Assembly: GCF_009192775.1 (NCBI RefSeq)
Contig: NZ_VTFX01000001.1
Location: 1,054,001-1,118,000 of the forward strand
Reading direction: 5' to 3'
Length of the DNA stretch: 64,000 nt
DNA from: Arthrobacter yangruifuii
GTDB lineage: Bacteria; Actinomycetota; Actinomycetes; Actinomycetales; Micrococcaceae
The notes below the pieces were generated by a model. That model was not told where the DNA came from. It did not search any database and saw nothing but the letters and a program-made list of their open reading frames with translations. The translations under genes and the position numbers were made by a program. Shown here piece by piece: positions 33,967 through 42,105 of the stretch; position 1 is the first letter of the stretch, and each line of letters begins with the position of its first letter.

Positions 33967-34824
33967 GTGAAAATCGATCTGCACACCCACTCCTGCGTGT
34001 CCGACGGGACCGAGCAGCCGGCAGACGTGATCGCTGTCGCCGCCGCGGCCGGGCTGGATGCCGTAGCCCTCACTGACCACGACACGACGGCGGGCTGGGA
34101 CGACGCCGCTGCGGCCGCCGAGGCGCTCGGGATCACGTTCGTGCCGGGCATGGAGGTGTCCTGCCGCAGCCGCGAAGGGATCAGCGTCCATGTGCTGTCC
34201 TATCTGCATGATCCGGCCCACCCGGGCCTGCTGGAGGAAATTGCCCGGTCCCGGGCAGCCCGCGTCTCCCGGGCGGAGCTGATGGTGCAGCGGCTTGCGG
34301 AGGATTTCCCCATTGACTGGGAATCGGTGCAGGAACAGGTGGCCCCGGGAGCGACCATCGGCCGGCCGCACATTGCCGACGCCCTGGTGGCAGCCGGCGT
34401 CGTGCCGAACCGGTCGGCAGCGTTCAGCGGCATCCTGACGGCACGGTCGCCGTATTTCGTGGCGCATTACGCACCGGATCCGGTGCGTGCCGTTGAACTC
34501 ATCCGGCAGGCCGGCGGCATACCGGTCTTCGCGCACCCGGTGGCGTCTTCCCGGGGCCGGGTGGTGGGGGAGGACACCTTCTCCGAAATGATCGACGCCG
34601 GCCTGCTCGGCGTGGAAGTGGACCACCGGGATAACCCCGAGCAGGGCAGGGCATGGCTGCGCCGGCTGGCCAAGGACAATGACCTGCTGGTCACCGGATC
34701 CAGCGACTACCACGGCACCGGGAAACCGAACCGGCTGGGCGAGTTCACCACGGAGCCGGCGGTGCTGGAGCGCCTCGCGGGGCTGGGAACCGGTGCCGCC
34801 GTCGTCGGCCCCCTGCCGGGCTAG
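33967..34824 (+). CDS. PHP-domain phosphoesterase
   Basis: A 285-residue PHP protein with metal-binding motifs IDLHTHSCVSDGT (residues 2-14), LTDHDTTAGW (about 36), a Glu in GMEVSCRSREGISVHVL, and C-terminal SSDYHGTG. An inserted helical part lies between residues 95 and 165, typical of the TrpH/YciV-type 3',5'-nucleoside bisphosphate phosphatases (RNase AM). The substrate is inferred from this similarity. The start is a GTG placed by a leaderless signal. It is convergent with the DNA methyltransferase. Confidence 0.87.
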   Translation: MKIDLHTHSCVSDGTEQPADVIAVAAAAGLDAVALTDHDTTAGWDDAAAAAEALGITFVPGMEVSCRSREGISVHVLSYLHDPAHPGLLEEIARSRAARVSRAELMVQRLAEDFPIDWESVQEQVAPGATIGRPHIADALVAAGVVPNRSAAFSGILTARSPYFVAHYAPDPVRAVELIRQAGGIPVFAHPVASSRGRVVGEDTFSEMIDAGLLGVEVDHRDNPEQGRAWLRRLAKDNDLLVTGSSDYHGTGKPNRLGEFTTEPAVLERLAGLGTGAAVVGPLPG

Positions 34825-34867
34825 GCAGCAGACCCTGGCCCCTCGCCCGCCTGGCGCCCAGCCGGTT

Positions 34868-35764
34868 CTAGATACCGGCGGCAGGCAGGGGTAACCCGGT
34901 TTCGGCGGAAACCACGGTGGCCGCGGAACCCAGCCGCCGCGCCATCACATCGATGGCCTGCGGATTGGCGTCCACGCAGACGAATTTGCGGCCCAGCTTG
35001 GCCGCAACGGCGCCCAGCGTGCCGGACCCGGCAAAGAAGTCCAGCACCCAGTCGCCCTCGCGGCTGCTCGCCGCGACGGCGCGGCGCAGCAGTCCCTCGG
35101 GTTTCTGCGTGGGATAGCCGGTTTTCTCCCGGCCGGTGGGGGACACAATGGTGTGCCACCAGACGTCTGTGGGCAGCTTGCCCAGCGCCACCTTTTCCGG
35201 TGTCACCAGGCCCGGTGCCATGTAGGGCTCACGGTCCACCTCGGCGTTGTCGAAGTGGTAGGTGTCCGGGTTTTTGACATAAACCAGGATGTTGTCGTGC
35301 TTGGCCGGCCAGCGGTTCTTTGCCCGTCCGCCGTAGTCATAGGCCCAGATGATTTCGTTCAGGAAGCAGTCCCTCCCGAACAGGGCATCCAGCATCACCT
35401 TCGCGTAGTGCACCTCGCGGTAATCCAGGTGCACGTACAGGGTGCCGTCGTCAGCCAGCAGCCGCCAGGCCTGCGCCAAACGAGGTTCCAGGAACGCCCA
35501 GTAGTCCTCGAAAGCGTCGTCATAACTGGAAAGCAGTCCCTTGACCGTGCTGTAGCTGCGGCCCTTGAAGCCGATCCGGTCACCGCCGCCGTCCACGTTG
35601 CGGACCATGGTGGTCTGCTGCCGGCGCTGGGCCCGCCCCGTGTTGAAGGGCGGGTCCACGTAAATCATGGTGAAGGAGCCGTCCGGCAGGGTCGGGAGGT
35701 ATTGCGCGTTATCCGCGTGTACCACCAGTGACCCGCCGTCCGGCGTCCACAAAGGGGTGCTCAT
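34868..35764 (-). CDS. Orphan site-specific DNA methyltransferase
   Basis: A 298-residue beta-class amino-methyltransferase. Motif IV DPPF at residues 37-40 precedes motif I FAGSG at 244-248, the order of beta-class N6-adenine or N4-cytosine enzymes. TGYPTQKPEGLLRR is the typical substrate/SAM motif X region. Start at 35764; the longer upstream frame is antisense of the DEAD helicase gene. No endonuclease gene is nearby, so it is probably a solitary regulatory or protective methylase. The recognition sequence is unknown. Confidence 0.88.
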   Translation of the reverse strand: MSTPLWTPDGGSLVVHADNAQYLPTLPDGSFTMIYVDPPFNTGRAQRRQQTTMVRNVDGGGDRIGFKGRSYSTVKGLLSSYDDAFEDYWAFLEPRLAQAWRLLADDGTLYVHLDYREVHYAKVMLDALFGRDCFLNEIIWAYDYGGRAKNRWPAKHDNILVYVKNPDTYHFDNAEVDREPYMAPGLVTPEKVALGKLPTDVWWHTIVSPTGREKTGYPTQKPEGLLRRAVAASSREGDWVLDFFAGSGTLGAVAAKLGRKFVCVDANPQAIDVMARRLGSAATVVSAETGLPLPAAGI

Positions 35765-35783
35765 GGCCGGGCCTGCGCCGCAG

Positions 35784-37484
35784 CTATTCGGCGGCCGGGC
35801 CGGTCTTGGGGACAACCTCGCCGTTGCGGCGGCGGGTCCGGCTGCGGCGCGGGCGGTCGGCGCCGTCCGCGGCAGGTGCAGCGGCCCGGGTTTCGGCCGG
35901 GCGGGTTTCCGGCGCCCGGTCGGCGGTCCGGGATTCGCCGGAGCGGGACTCGCCCCGCCGGGACCCTTCACGCTGTCCGCCGCTGCGGGCACGGTCGGAG
36001 CTGCGGCCCGAACCGGCGCGGCCGGCGCCGGCACGTTCCGGACGCCCGGAACCGGAGCGGCTGCCCTCGCGGGAGGAGCTGCGTCCACCGGACTTGCCGG
36101 TCTCGCCCAGATCCTCGATCTTTTCGGCATCAATGCCGGCGTGGGTGCGCTTGTTGCGCGGCAGCCGGCCCTTGGTGCCCTCGGGGATGTCCAGATCCGT
36201 GTACAGGTGCGGGGAGGAGGAGTAGGTTTCCACCGGCTCCGCCTGGTCCAGGCCCAGCGCCTTGTTGATCAGGCCCCAGCGGGGGACGTCGTCCCAGTCC
36301 ACGAACGTGACGGCGGTGCCCTTGTTGCCGGCGCGGCCGGTGCGGCCCACGCGGTGCAGGTAGGTCTTCTCGTCCTCGGGGCACTGGTAGTTGATGACGT
36401 GCGTGACGTCGTCGACGTCGATGCCGCGGGCGGCGACGTCGGTGGCCACCAGCACGTCCACCTTTTCGTTGCGGAAGGCACGCATGGCCTGCTCGCGGGC
36501 GCCCTGGCCCAGGTCACCGTGCATGGCGGCGACGGCGAAGCCGCGGTCCACGAGTTCTTCGGAGAGCTTGGCTGCGGTGCGCTTGGTCTTGGTGAAGATG
36601 ATGGTCCGGCCGCGGCCGCGGGCCTGCAGGATGCGGGCCACCACCTCGGCCTTGTCCAGGTTGTGCGCCCGGTAGACCACCTGGCGGATGTCCTTCTTGG
36701 TCAGGCCTTCATCGTCCGGGTCCGCGGCACGGATGTGGGTCGGCTTGGTCATGTAGCGGCGGGCCATGGCGACGACGGCGCCGGGCATGGTGGCCGAGAA
36801 CAGCAGGGTCTGGCGCACGGCGGGCGTGGCAGCCATCAGGGTTTCCACGTCCGGCAGGAAGCCCAGGTCCAGCATCTCGTCCGCCTCGTCGAGGACGACA
36901 ATGCGGACGTTCTTCAGGGACAGGTGCTTCTTGTTGTACAGATCGATCAGGCGCCCGGGGGTGCCGACCACGATTTCGACGCCGGCCGCCAGGGCCTCCG
37001 TCTGCGGCTCGTAGGCACGGCCGCCGTAAATGGTGACGATGCGGACCCCGCGGCGCCGGGCGGCGGTGGTGAGGTCACCGGCTACCTGGACTGCCAGCTC
37101 ACGGGTGGGCACCACAATCAGGGCCTGCGGGGCGCCGGGAACGGCGAGCTCTGCGTACCCCTCATCATCGGGGCCCACCACGCGCTGCAGGGCGGGAATG
37201 CCGAAGCCGAGCGTTTTGCCGGTGCCGGTCTTCGCCTGGCCGATGATGTCGTGGCCGCCGAGGGCAACCGGCAGCGTCATGGACTGGATGGGGAAGGGGT
37301 GGGTGATCCCGGCGTCGGACAGGGACTCCACAATGTCGGAACGGACACCGAAATCGGCGAACGTCAGTTCGCGGATTTCCTCCGCCCCGGCGCTGACGGC
37401 CAGGGTGTCGGCGACCTTCAGTTCTTCGGTGCTGTCATCGGCAGTGAGGTGACGGTCGTCAACCTCGGAAAGTTCAGTGTTCAA
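35784..37484 (-). CDS. DEAD-box RNA helicase
   Basis: A 566-residue helicase with the Q motif (FADFGVRSDIVESLSDAGIT), Walker A AKTGTGKT, DEAD in VLDEADEMLDLG, SAT in LFSATMPG, and motif VI HRVGRTGRAG. The last 110 residues are an Arg/Gly/Ser/Glu-rich tail (SGRSSDRARSGGQ type) that probably binds RNA. The position matches RhlE/Rv3211. The start is a TTG without a clear ribosome site, so the first 40 acidic residues are uncertain. A long upstream region suggests a regulated leader. Confidence 0.93.
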   Translation of the reverse strand: MNTELSEVDDRHLTADDSTEELKVADTLAVSAGAEEIRELTFADFGVRSDIVESLSDAGITHPFPIQSMTLPVALGGHDIIGQAKTGTGKTLGFGIPALQRVVGPDDEGYAELAVPGAPQALIVVPTRELAVQVAGDLTTAARRRGVRIVTIYGGRAYEPQTEALAAGVEIVVGTPGRLIDLYNKKHLSLKNVRIVVLDEADEMLDLGFLPDVETLMAATPAVRQTLLFSATMPGAVVAMARRYMTKPTHIRAADPDDEGLTKKDIRQVVYRAHNLDKAEVVARILQARGRGRTIIFTKTKRTAAKLSEELVDRGFAVAAMHGDLGQGAREQAMRAFRNEKVDVLVATDVAARGIDVDDVTHVINYQCPEDEKTYLHRVGRTGRAGNKGTAVTFVDWDDVPRWGLINKALGLDQAEPVETYSSSPHLYTDLDIPEGTKGRLPRNKRTHAGIDAEKIEDLGETGKSGGRSSSREGSRSGSGRPERAGAGRAGSGRSSDRARSGGQREGSRRGESRSGESRTADRAPETRPAETRAAAPAADGADRPRRSRTRRRNGEVVPKTGPAAE

Positions 37485-37812
37485 TTAAATACCGTTCAGT
37501 TTAGGCAGCGCGGGGTGCCAGGCTCGACGAGGGGGCTGTAAGAGCCCATCCCGGAGCGGATGGCACGCACGCGGTGCGTCCAGCGGAAGCCGATCGCGGG
37601 CTAACAACTGCTGGCCGCCTGTGCTCCATTGGCCACGGCGGCGGCCGAAAATTCAAGATCGCGTAGGGTTTGCGGGTCTGGTCAGTACAGCAGAAATGAC
37701 AATTTCAAGGACAGACGACCGGGCATCCAATAACTACTTTCCCAGTCTACCTGCCAGCCGCTGATCGCCGCGCATCCGGGGTACGGGCGCGGCCCGCGTC
37801 GGCGCCGGCGGG
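37485..37812 (-). other. Long region upstream of the DEAD helicase, possible 5' leader
   Basis: About 330 nt without a supported gene lie between the divergent helicase and ferritin-like genes. Since the ferritin-like gene has its promoter at the far right edge, most of this stretch can be helicase leader. The helicase-proximal part is AT-rich (ATTAAATACC at about 37484-37493), and some short stems are possible. Cold-induced helicases often have such leaders, but no known motif is recognised. Confidence 0.45.
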
Positions 37813-37818
37813 TACGCT
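37813..37818 (+). promoter_or_regulatory. Leaderless -10 element of the ferritin-like gene
   Basis: TACGCT ends 7 nt before the ATG at 37826. Confidence 0.45.
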
Positions 37819-37825
37819 GGCGGGT

Positions 37826-38545
37826 ATGACTAACGGGCACCATTCGGATCATCCGGCTGCTTCCGGGGCAGCCGCGCAGCACTCCGGTGATACTTACCAG
37901 CGCTTCCTGACGGACTTTTTCGGAGTGATCGCCTATGGCGAGCTGTCCGCGTTTGAACGGATGTCTTCGGATGCACGGTTTTCGCCGACGCTGCATGACC
38001 GCGCAACCCTGGGACGCCTGGCGGTGCAGGAATACGCGCACTTTGAACTGATCACGGCCCGGCTCAGTGCCATGGGCGTGGATCCGGAGGAGGCCATGCG
38101 CCCCTTCCAGGCTTCCGTGGATGCGTTCCATGACCGCACCCGGCCGGCGGACTGGTACGAATCGCTGATGAAGTCCTTTGTCACTGACGCCATCTCCGAT
38201 GATTTCTACCAGGCGGTGGCGTCGCGGCTGGATGCGGAAACGAACAGCCTGTTCCAGGGACTCAAGGCCGCGGAGCAATCGGGTGAAATCCTGCTCGGCA
38301 GGCTGCGCGAAGCCCTCGCGGATGATCCGCGGCTGGCGTCCCGGCTGGCCCTGTGGGGCCGACGGCTGGTGGGAGAGGCGCTCACCCAGGCCCAGCGGGT
38401 CCTGATGGAGCGGGCCTTCCTGGGCGGGCTGCTTGATGACCAGGGCCCGGACGCCGGCTCGGTTGACGCAAAGGTCAAGTCGCTGACGGCGCAGCTGACA
38501 AGAAACCATTCGAAACGCATGAGTCTTCTCGGCCTGACGGCCTAG
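37826..38545 (+). CDS. Ferritin-like fold protein
   Basis: A 239-residue all-helical protein of the ferritin-like/MiaE-related group (Rv3210c relatives). Helix A contains YGELSAFERMSSDAR and helix B LAVQEYAHFELITARLSAMG, giving E-x(n)-E-x-x-H type metal ligands. The later helices contain ERA and AEQSG segments. Metal binding is plausible but not proven, and the activity is unknown. Two short polar extensions flank the bundle. The gene order with the DEAD helicase is conserved in Actinobacteria. Confidence 0.8.
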   Translation: MTNGHHSDHPAASGAAAQHSGDTYQRFLTDFFGVIAYGELSAFERMSSDARFSPTLHDRATLGRLAVQEYAHFELITARLSAMGVDPEEAMRPFQASVDAFHDRTRPADWYESLMKSFVTDAISDDFYQAVASRLDAETNSLFQGLKAAEQSGEILLGRLREALADDPRLASRLALWGRRLVGEALTQAQRVLMERAFLGGLLDDQGPDAGSVDAKVKSLTAQLTRNHSKRMSLLGLTA

Positions 38546-38612
38546 TCCCGGGTTACGCTTCCCCCGGACGGCAGCGGGTACTGCGGCCGGACACGGATCG
38601 CGGGGGAGTGTA

Positions 38613-39491
38613 GTGCGGGGGAACATATTGCGGGGCAGAACGGGCGGGACGCGTGCAGCGCGTGCCCTGGCATGGGCAGCCCTGGCGTGCCTGGTGCTGG
38701 CCGTAACACCGGTGGTTCCGGCGGAGGCGCCGGAGCGGGTTGCCGTGGCCGTTCCGCCTGCCGCCGGCGCCCGTGCCGGAGCCCTGCCGCCGCCGCCCGC
38801 GCTGCGGACTGTCCGGCCGGCGGACGCCGTCACCGGTGCGCTCATCCCGTCCGCCGGGTCCCTGGTGTACATGCCGCAGACCGGCAGGATGATGTCCGTG
38901 GTTCCGGATGTGGAAAACTCCGTCCTGGTGATCGGGGATTCGCAGGCCGGACCGCAGACGTGGGTGGGGCAGGGCGTGGAACAGGCCGGATACCATGCCG
39001 TGATCCGCGGTGCCGGCGGCACCGGATACGTCCGGGGAAACGGTGCGGTCTCCGGATACGCCCGGGCACTGGAATCACAACAGTGGCTGCTCCCGTGGGG
39101 GACGCCGCGGCTGATCCTGCTGCAGGGCGGCGGCAACGACACTGCCTACCCGGCAGCAGAGATCCGTGCCGGGGCGCTTCGGCTTATCGGGGACCTGCGG
39201 CAAAGCTACCCGTCCGCCCGGATGGTCATGGTTGGGGTGATCGGTGACGGCACCGGGCCCCGCAGCGACGTGGACCGGGTGCTTGCCGCGGTGGCCCGAG
39301 AACAGGGCATCAGCTTCCTGACGCCGGGGGACTGGTGGGCCAGGTACGGGCTGAACGGAGAGCTGCGTCCCGACGGGCGGCACCTGAGCCCTGAAGGACA
39401 CCGGGTGGCCGCAGAAGTGTTCGGGCGTGAACTCGCTGCGCTGGTGCCGCCGGCTGTTCCGCAGATGCCCCCGCGGCACGCCGAGCCGTAA
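38613..39491 (+). CDS. Secreted SGNH/GDSL hydrolase
   Basis: A 292-residue exported protein with a signal peptide or membrane anchor at residues 14-35 and a Pro/Ala-rich linker. The SGNH blocks follow: VLVIGDSQAG (nucleophile Ser, about residue 112), GGGND (about 177) and DGRHLSPEGH (catalytic Asp/His, about 255). It is probably an esterase or acetyltransferase-like deacetylase acting outside the cell on wall polymers or lipids; the substrate is unknown. The GTG start follows GGGGGAG. Confidence 0.8.
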   Translation: MRGNILRGRTGGTRAARALAWAALACLVLAVTPVVPAEAPERVAVAVPPAAGARAGALPPPPALRTVRPADAVTGALIPSAGSLVYMPQTGRMMSVVPDVENSVLVIGDSQAGPQTWVGQGVEQAGYHAVIRGAGGTGYVRGNGAVSGYARALESQQWLLPWGTPRLILLQGGGNDTAYPAAEIRAGALRLIGDLRQSYPSARMVMVGVIGDGTGPRSDVDRVLAAVAREQGISFLTPGDWWARYGLNGELRPDGRHLSPEGHRVAAEVFGRELAALVPPAVPQMPPRHAEP

Positions 39492-39518
39492 CCGAACCGG
39501 ACCGGTCCGCCGAACGAA

Positions 39519-39548
39519 GCAGGGGCGGTGCCGAAGCACCGCCCCTGC
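39519..39548. terminator. Hairpin terminator after the SGNH hydrolase gene
   Basis: A perfect 13-bp stem (GCAGGGGCGGTGC with GCACCGCCCCTGC) and a CGAA tetraloop, between convergent genes. No U-tract is visible. Confidence 0.75.
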
Positions 39549-39576
39549 AGCGTTGGAACCGGAGTCCCGGCCAAGG

Positions 39577-39597
39577 TCAGAGATCAGAGATCAGAGA
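39577..39597. repeat. Triple 7-nt tandem repeat at a gene end
   Basis: TCAGAGA occurs three times head to tail. The third copy contains the TGA stop (minus strand) of the gene at 39591-39890. Confidence 0.8.
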
Positions 39598-39890
39598 CGC
39601 AGGATGCGCTCGGTCTCGGCTGTGTCGGCCCTGGCGCGGCTGCGCCCGATGAACACCGCAGCCACGATCGGCGCCAGGAGGGACACGGCCACCGGAACAG
39701 CCCAGCCGATCCAGTCCGCTTCGAAGGAAGCGGCACCCGCGGCCCGCAGCGCCAGCCAGGTGATCAGCGCAGCGGACACGGCGATGCCGGGCAGCAACAG
39801 CGCCCCGTAGAGGGCGCGGCGGCTGTCAGCCGCCCACACCGCGAAACCGGCGGCAACGGCGGTCAGCGTTACCAGGATCAGGCTGAGCAT
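39591..39890 (-). CDS. Small four-helix membrane protein
   Basis: A 99-residue hydrophobic protein with helices at about 2-20, 27-48, 60-81 and a short hydrophobic segment between. The C-terminus is charged (GRSRARADTAETERI). No family was recognised. It is 12 nt downstream of the DUF3107 gene on the same strand, so it probably shares that transcript. Its stop lies in the last copy of a 7-nt tandem repeat. Confidence 0.7.
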   Translation of the reverse strand: MLSLILVTLTAVAAGFAVWAADSRRALYGALLLPGIAVSAALITWLALRAAGAASFEADWIGWAVPVAVSLLAPIVAAVFIGRSRARADTAETERILRL

Positions 39891-39902
39891 GTCCGCGGCT
39901 GG

Positions 39903-40127
39903 CTAGAGTGCCCCGAAACCGACCCGGCGGACTTCCTCGGCACCGATTTCGACGTAGCCGATGGAAGCACCGGGAACAACGATCAGCCGGCCCTTGATGT
40001 CCTTCAGGCGCAGCAGGGCGCCGTTGGCGAGGGACTGCTCGACGGCGTCGGCAACCTCATCGGCGCTCTGGCCTGATTCGAAGACAATCTCGCGGGCTAC
40101 ATTCTGAATGCCGATTTTTACTTCCAC
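39903..40127 (-). CDS. DUF3107 small conserved protein
   Basis: A 74-residue protein starting MEVKIGIQNVAREIVFESGQ and containing GRLIVVPGASIGYVEIG. This is the conserved actinobacterial DUF3107 family (Rv3208A in M. tuberculosis, TB9.4). The function is unknown. GGAGGCAGC lies directly upstream of the ATG. It is next to the TetR gene, as in mycobacteria, and in line with the small membrane protein gene downstream. Confidence 0.92.
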   Translation of the reverse strand: MEVKIGIQNVAREIVFESGQSADEVADAVEQSLANGALLRLKDIKGRLIVVPGASIGYVEIGAEEVRRVGFGAL

Positions 40128-40175
40128 CGTGCTGCCTCCTGATTAACGATTTACGAACTAATCCGAAAATCTACT

Positions 40176-40790
40176 CTAGATCTCTTTGGGGAACCGGCTG
40201 ATTCCGCGCCAAGCTAAACGGTAGACCAGCTCGCTGGCCGCATCGATGTCCAGGTTGCCGTCCGTTTCCAGCCAGTACCGGGCACTGACCTGCGCCATGC
40301 CGGCCAGGGCCCGGCCCAGCAAGGTGGCTTCCAGGGGGGAAAGCCTGGTGTCTTCGGCAATGACCCCGGCGATGCTGTTGGCGAACCGGGCATTGAATTC
40401 CTCAATGCGGGCACTGACCTCGGCATCATTGGTGAGGTCGGATTCAAACACCATCCGGTGGCCCTGGCTGTCCTGCGCCACGAAGCGGAAATAGGCCCGC
40501 ATGGTCTCCCGGACCCGGAGCTTGTTGTCCGTGGTGGAGTTCAACGCATTCGCCAGGAACTCGGTAAGGGTGTTCAAATGGTTATCCAGCAGGGCCATGT
40601 ACAGCTCCCGCTTGCCCGGGAAGTGCTGGTACAGCACGGGTTTGCTTACGTGCGCCGCTTCGGCGATTTCGTCCATGGCCGCACCGTGGAAGCCGTGGCT
40701 GACAAACACTTCCTGCGCGGCGTGCAGCAGTTGCCGGCGGCGTTCCTCCCGCGGGAGCCGAACCGGTTTGCCGGCTGCCTGGTTACTCAC
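40176..40790 (-). CDS. TetR-family transcriptional regulator
   Basis: A 204-residue regulator with an N-terminal helix-turn-helix (RRQLLHAAQEVFVSHGF, EIAEAAHVSKPVLYQHFPGK) and a ligand-binding helical domain. The GTG at 40790 is preferred, since AGAGG precedes it by about 8 nt; an ATG at 40835 would add 15 non-conserved residues. It corresponds to Rv3208. Targets are unknown; it could control itself, the DUF3107 gene or the divergent moeZ. No palindrome clear enough to be called an operator was found. Confidence 0.88.
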   Translation of the reverse strand: MSNQAAGKPVRLPREERRRQLLHAAQEVFVSHGFHGAAMDEIAEAAHVSKPVLYQHFPGKRELYMALLDNHLNTLTEFLANALNSTTDNKLRVRETMRAYFRFVAQDSQGHRMVFESDLTNDAEVSARIEEFNARFANSIAGVIAEDTRLSPLEATLLGRALAGMAQVSARYWLETDGNLDIDAASELVYRLAWRGISRFPKEI

Positions 40791-40895
40791 TGGTGGACCT
40801 CTCAACAGTTCCGGAGCACAACGCTGCGCGGACAATGACCCTTAGTTTACCTGCGGGTATTCGAAGCGACAGGGCCCGCCGCCATACCCGTGGCT

Positions 40896-40901
40896 TAGAT
40901 T
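40896..40901 (+). promoter_or_regulatory. Leaderless -10 element of moeZ
   Basis: TAGATT ends 7 nt before the ATG at 40909, favouring it over the TTG at 40900. Confidence 0.55.
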
Positions 40902-40908
40902 GGACTTC

Positions 40909-42099
40909 ATGACCTTAGCAAGTGCATCCGTTCCCGCCGGCGAACTGCCCCCTCTGGTGGCGCCGGGCGGGGACCTGACCCGTGACGAAACCGAACGCTA
41001 CTCCCGGCACCTCATCATCCCCGGCTTCGGCACGATGGCGCAGCGCCGGCTGAAGAACGCCCGGGTCCTGGTGGTGGGGGCCGGAGGACTGGGATCACCG
41101 GCCCTGCTGTACCTGGCTGCCGCGGGAGTGGGCACCCTGGGCATTGTCGACGACGACGTGGTGGATGTCTCCAACCTGCAGCGCCAGATCATCCACGGCG
41201 TTTCCGACGTCGGCACCCCGAAGGCGGAGTCCGCAGCCCGGTCCGTCGCGGAGTTGAACCCGCTGGTCCGCGTCAACCTCCACCGGGAACGGCTGGACAA
41301 CGCCAACGTCCTGGACATCTTCTCCGGCTATGACCTGATTGTGGACGGAACCGACAATTTCGCCACCCGCTACCTGGTCAACGACGCCGCCGAAATCCTG
41401 GGCAAGCCGTACGTGTGGGGCTCGATTCTCCGTTATGACGGCCAGGTGAGCGTTTTCTGGGGCGAGCACGGTCCCACCTACCGGGATCTGTTTCCCCAGG
41501 CGCCCCCGGCGGGCTCCGTCCCCTCCTGCGCGGAAGGGGGAGTGCTCGGGGTGCTGTGCGCCCAGATCGGCTCGGTCATGGTCAACGAGGCCATCAAACT
41601 CATCACCGGTACAGGGCGGACGCTGCTGGGCCGGGTCCTGGTGTTCAATGCCCTGGAGATGAGCTGGCGCGAGCTGAAGGTCCGCCGGGATCCGCAGGCC
41701 GAACGGGTGACGGAGCTGAGCGACTACCAGGCTTTCTGCGGCATTGCGCCCGCGGAGCCGGTGCCTGCCGGAGCGGAAATCGAGGTCACGGAACTGCGGG
41801 ACCTGCTGGCGGAACGCTCGGCGGGAGCACGGGACTTCGAGCTGCTGGATGTCCGTGAGCCGGGCGAACATGAGATTGTCCGCATCGACGGGGCACGCCT
41901 TGCGCCCCGGGCCGCGGTGCTGGCGGGGGAGTTCCGGCCGGACCGGGGCCGGCCCGTCTATGTGCATTGCAAGTCCGGTGCCCGGTCCGCGGAGGTGGCC
42001 GCCTACCTGCGCCGCGAGGGATATCCGCAGGTCTACAACGTCACCGGAGGCATCCTGGAGTGGGTGCGCCGGGTGGAGCCGGAGAAGCCGGTCTACTGA
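40909..42099 (+). CDS. moeZ: Adenylyltransferase/sulfurtransferase MoeZ
   Basis: A 396-residue two-domain protein. The N-terminal ThiF/MoeB E1-like domain has the nucleotide motif VVGAGGLGSPALLYLA and RYSRHLIIPGFG. The C-terminal rhodanese domain has the active cysteine in VHCKSGARS. It adenylates the C-terminal glycine of small sulfur carriers (MoaD, ThiS or CysO) and transfers sulfur for molybdopterin, cysteine or thiamine pathways. The MoeB-type zinc C-x-x-C pairs are not present, as in mycobacterial MoeZ. It is convergent with hemA, with only 6 nt between stops. Confidence 0.92.
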   Translation: MTLASASVPAGELPPLVAPGGDLTRDETERYSRHLIIPGFGTMAQRRLKNARVLVVGAGGLGSPALLYLAAAGVGTLGIVDDDVVDVSNLQRQIIHGVSDVGTPKAESAARSVAELNPLVRVNLHRERLDNANVLDIFSGYDLIVDGTDNFATRYLVNDAAEILGKPYVWGSILRYDGQVSVFWGEHGPTYRDLFPQAPPAGSVPSCAEGGVLGVLCAQIGSVMVNEAIKLITGTGRTLLGRVLVFNALEMSWRELKVRRDPQAERVTELSDYQAFCGIAPAEPVPAGAEIEVTELRDLLAERSAGARDFELLDVREPGEHEIVRIDGARLAPRAAVLAGEFRPDRGRPVYVHCKSGARSAEVAAYLRREGYPQVYNVTGGILEWVRRVEPEKPVY

Positions 42100-42105
42100 G
42101 CTTTA

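Noticed and set aside
35667-37541. Long plus-strand frame opposite the DEAD helicase
   Set aside because: All helicase motifs are on the minus strand; this frame has no recognisable domain.
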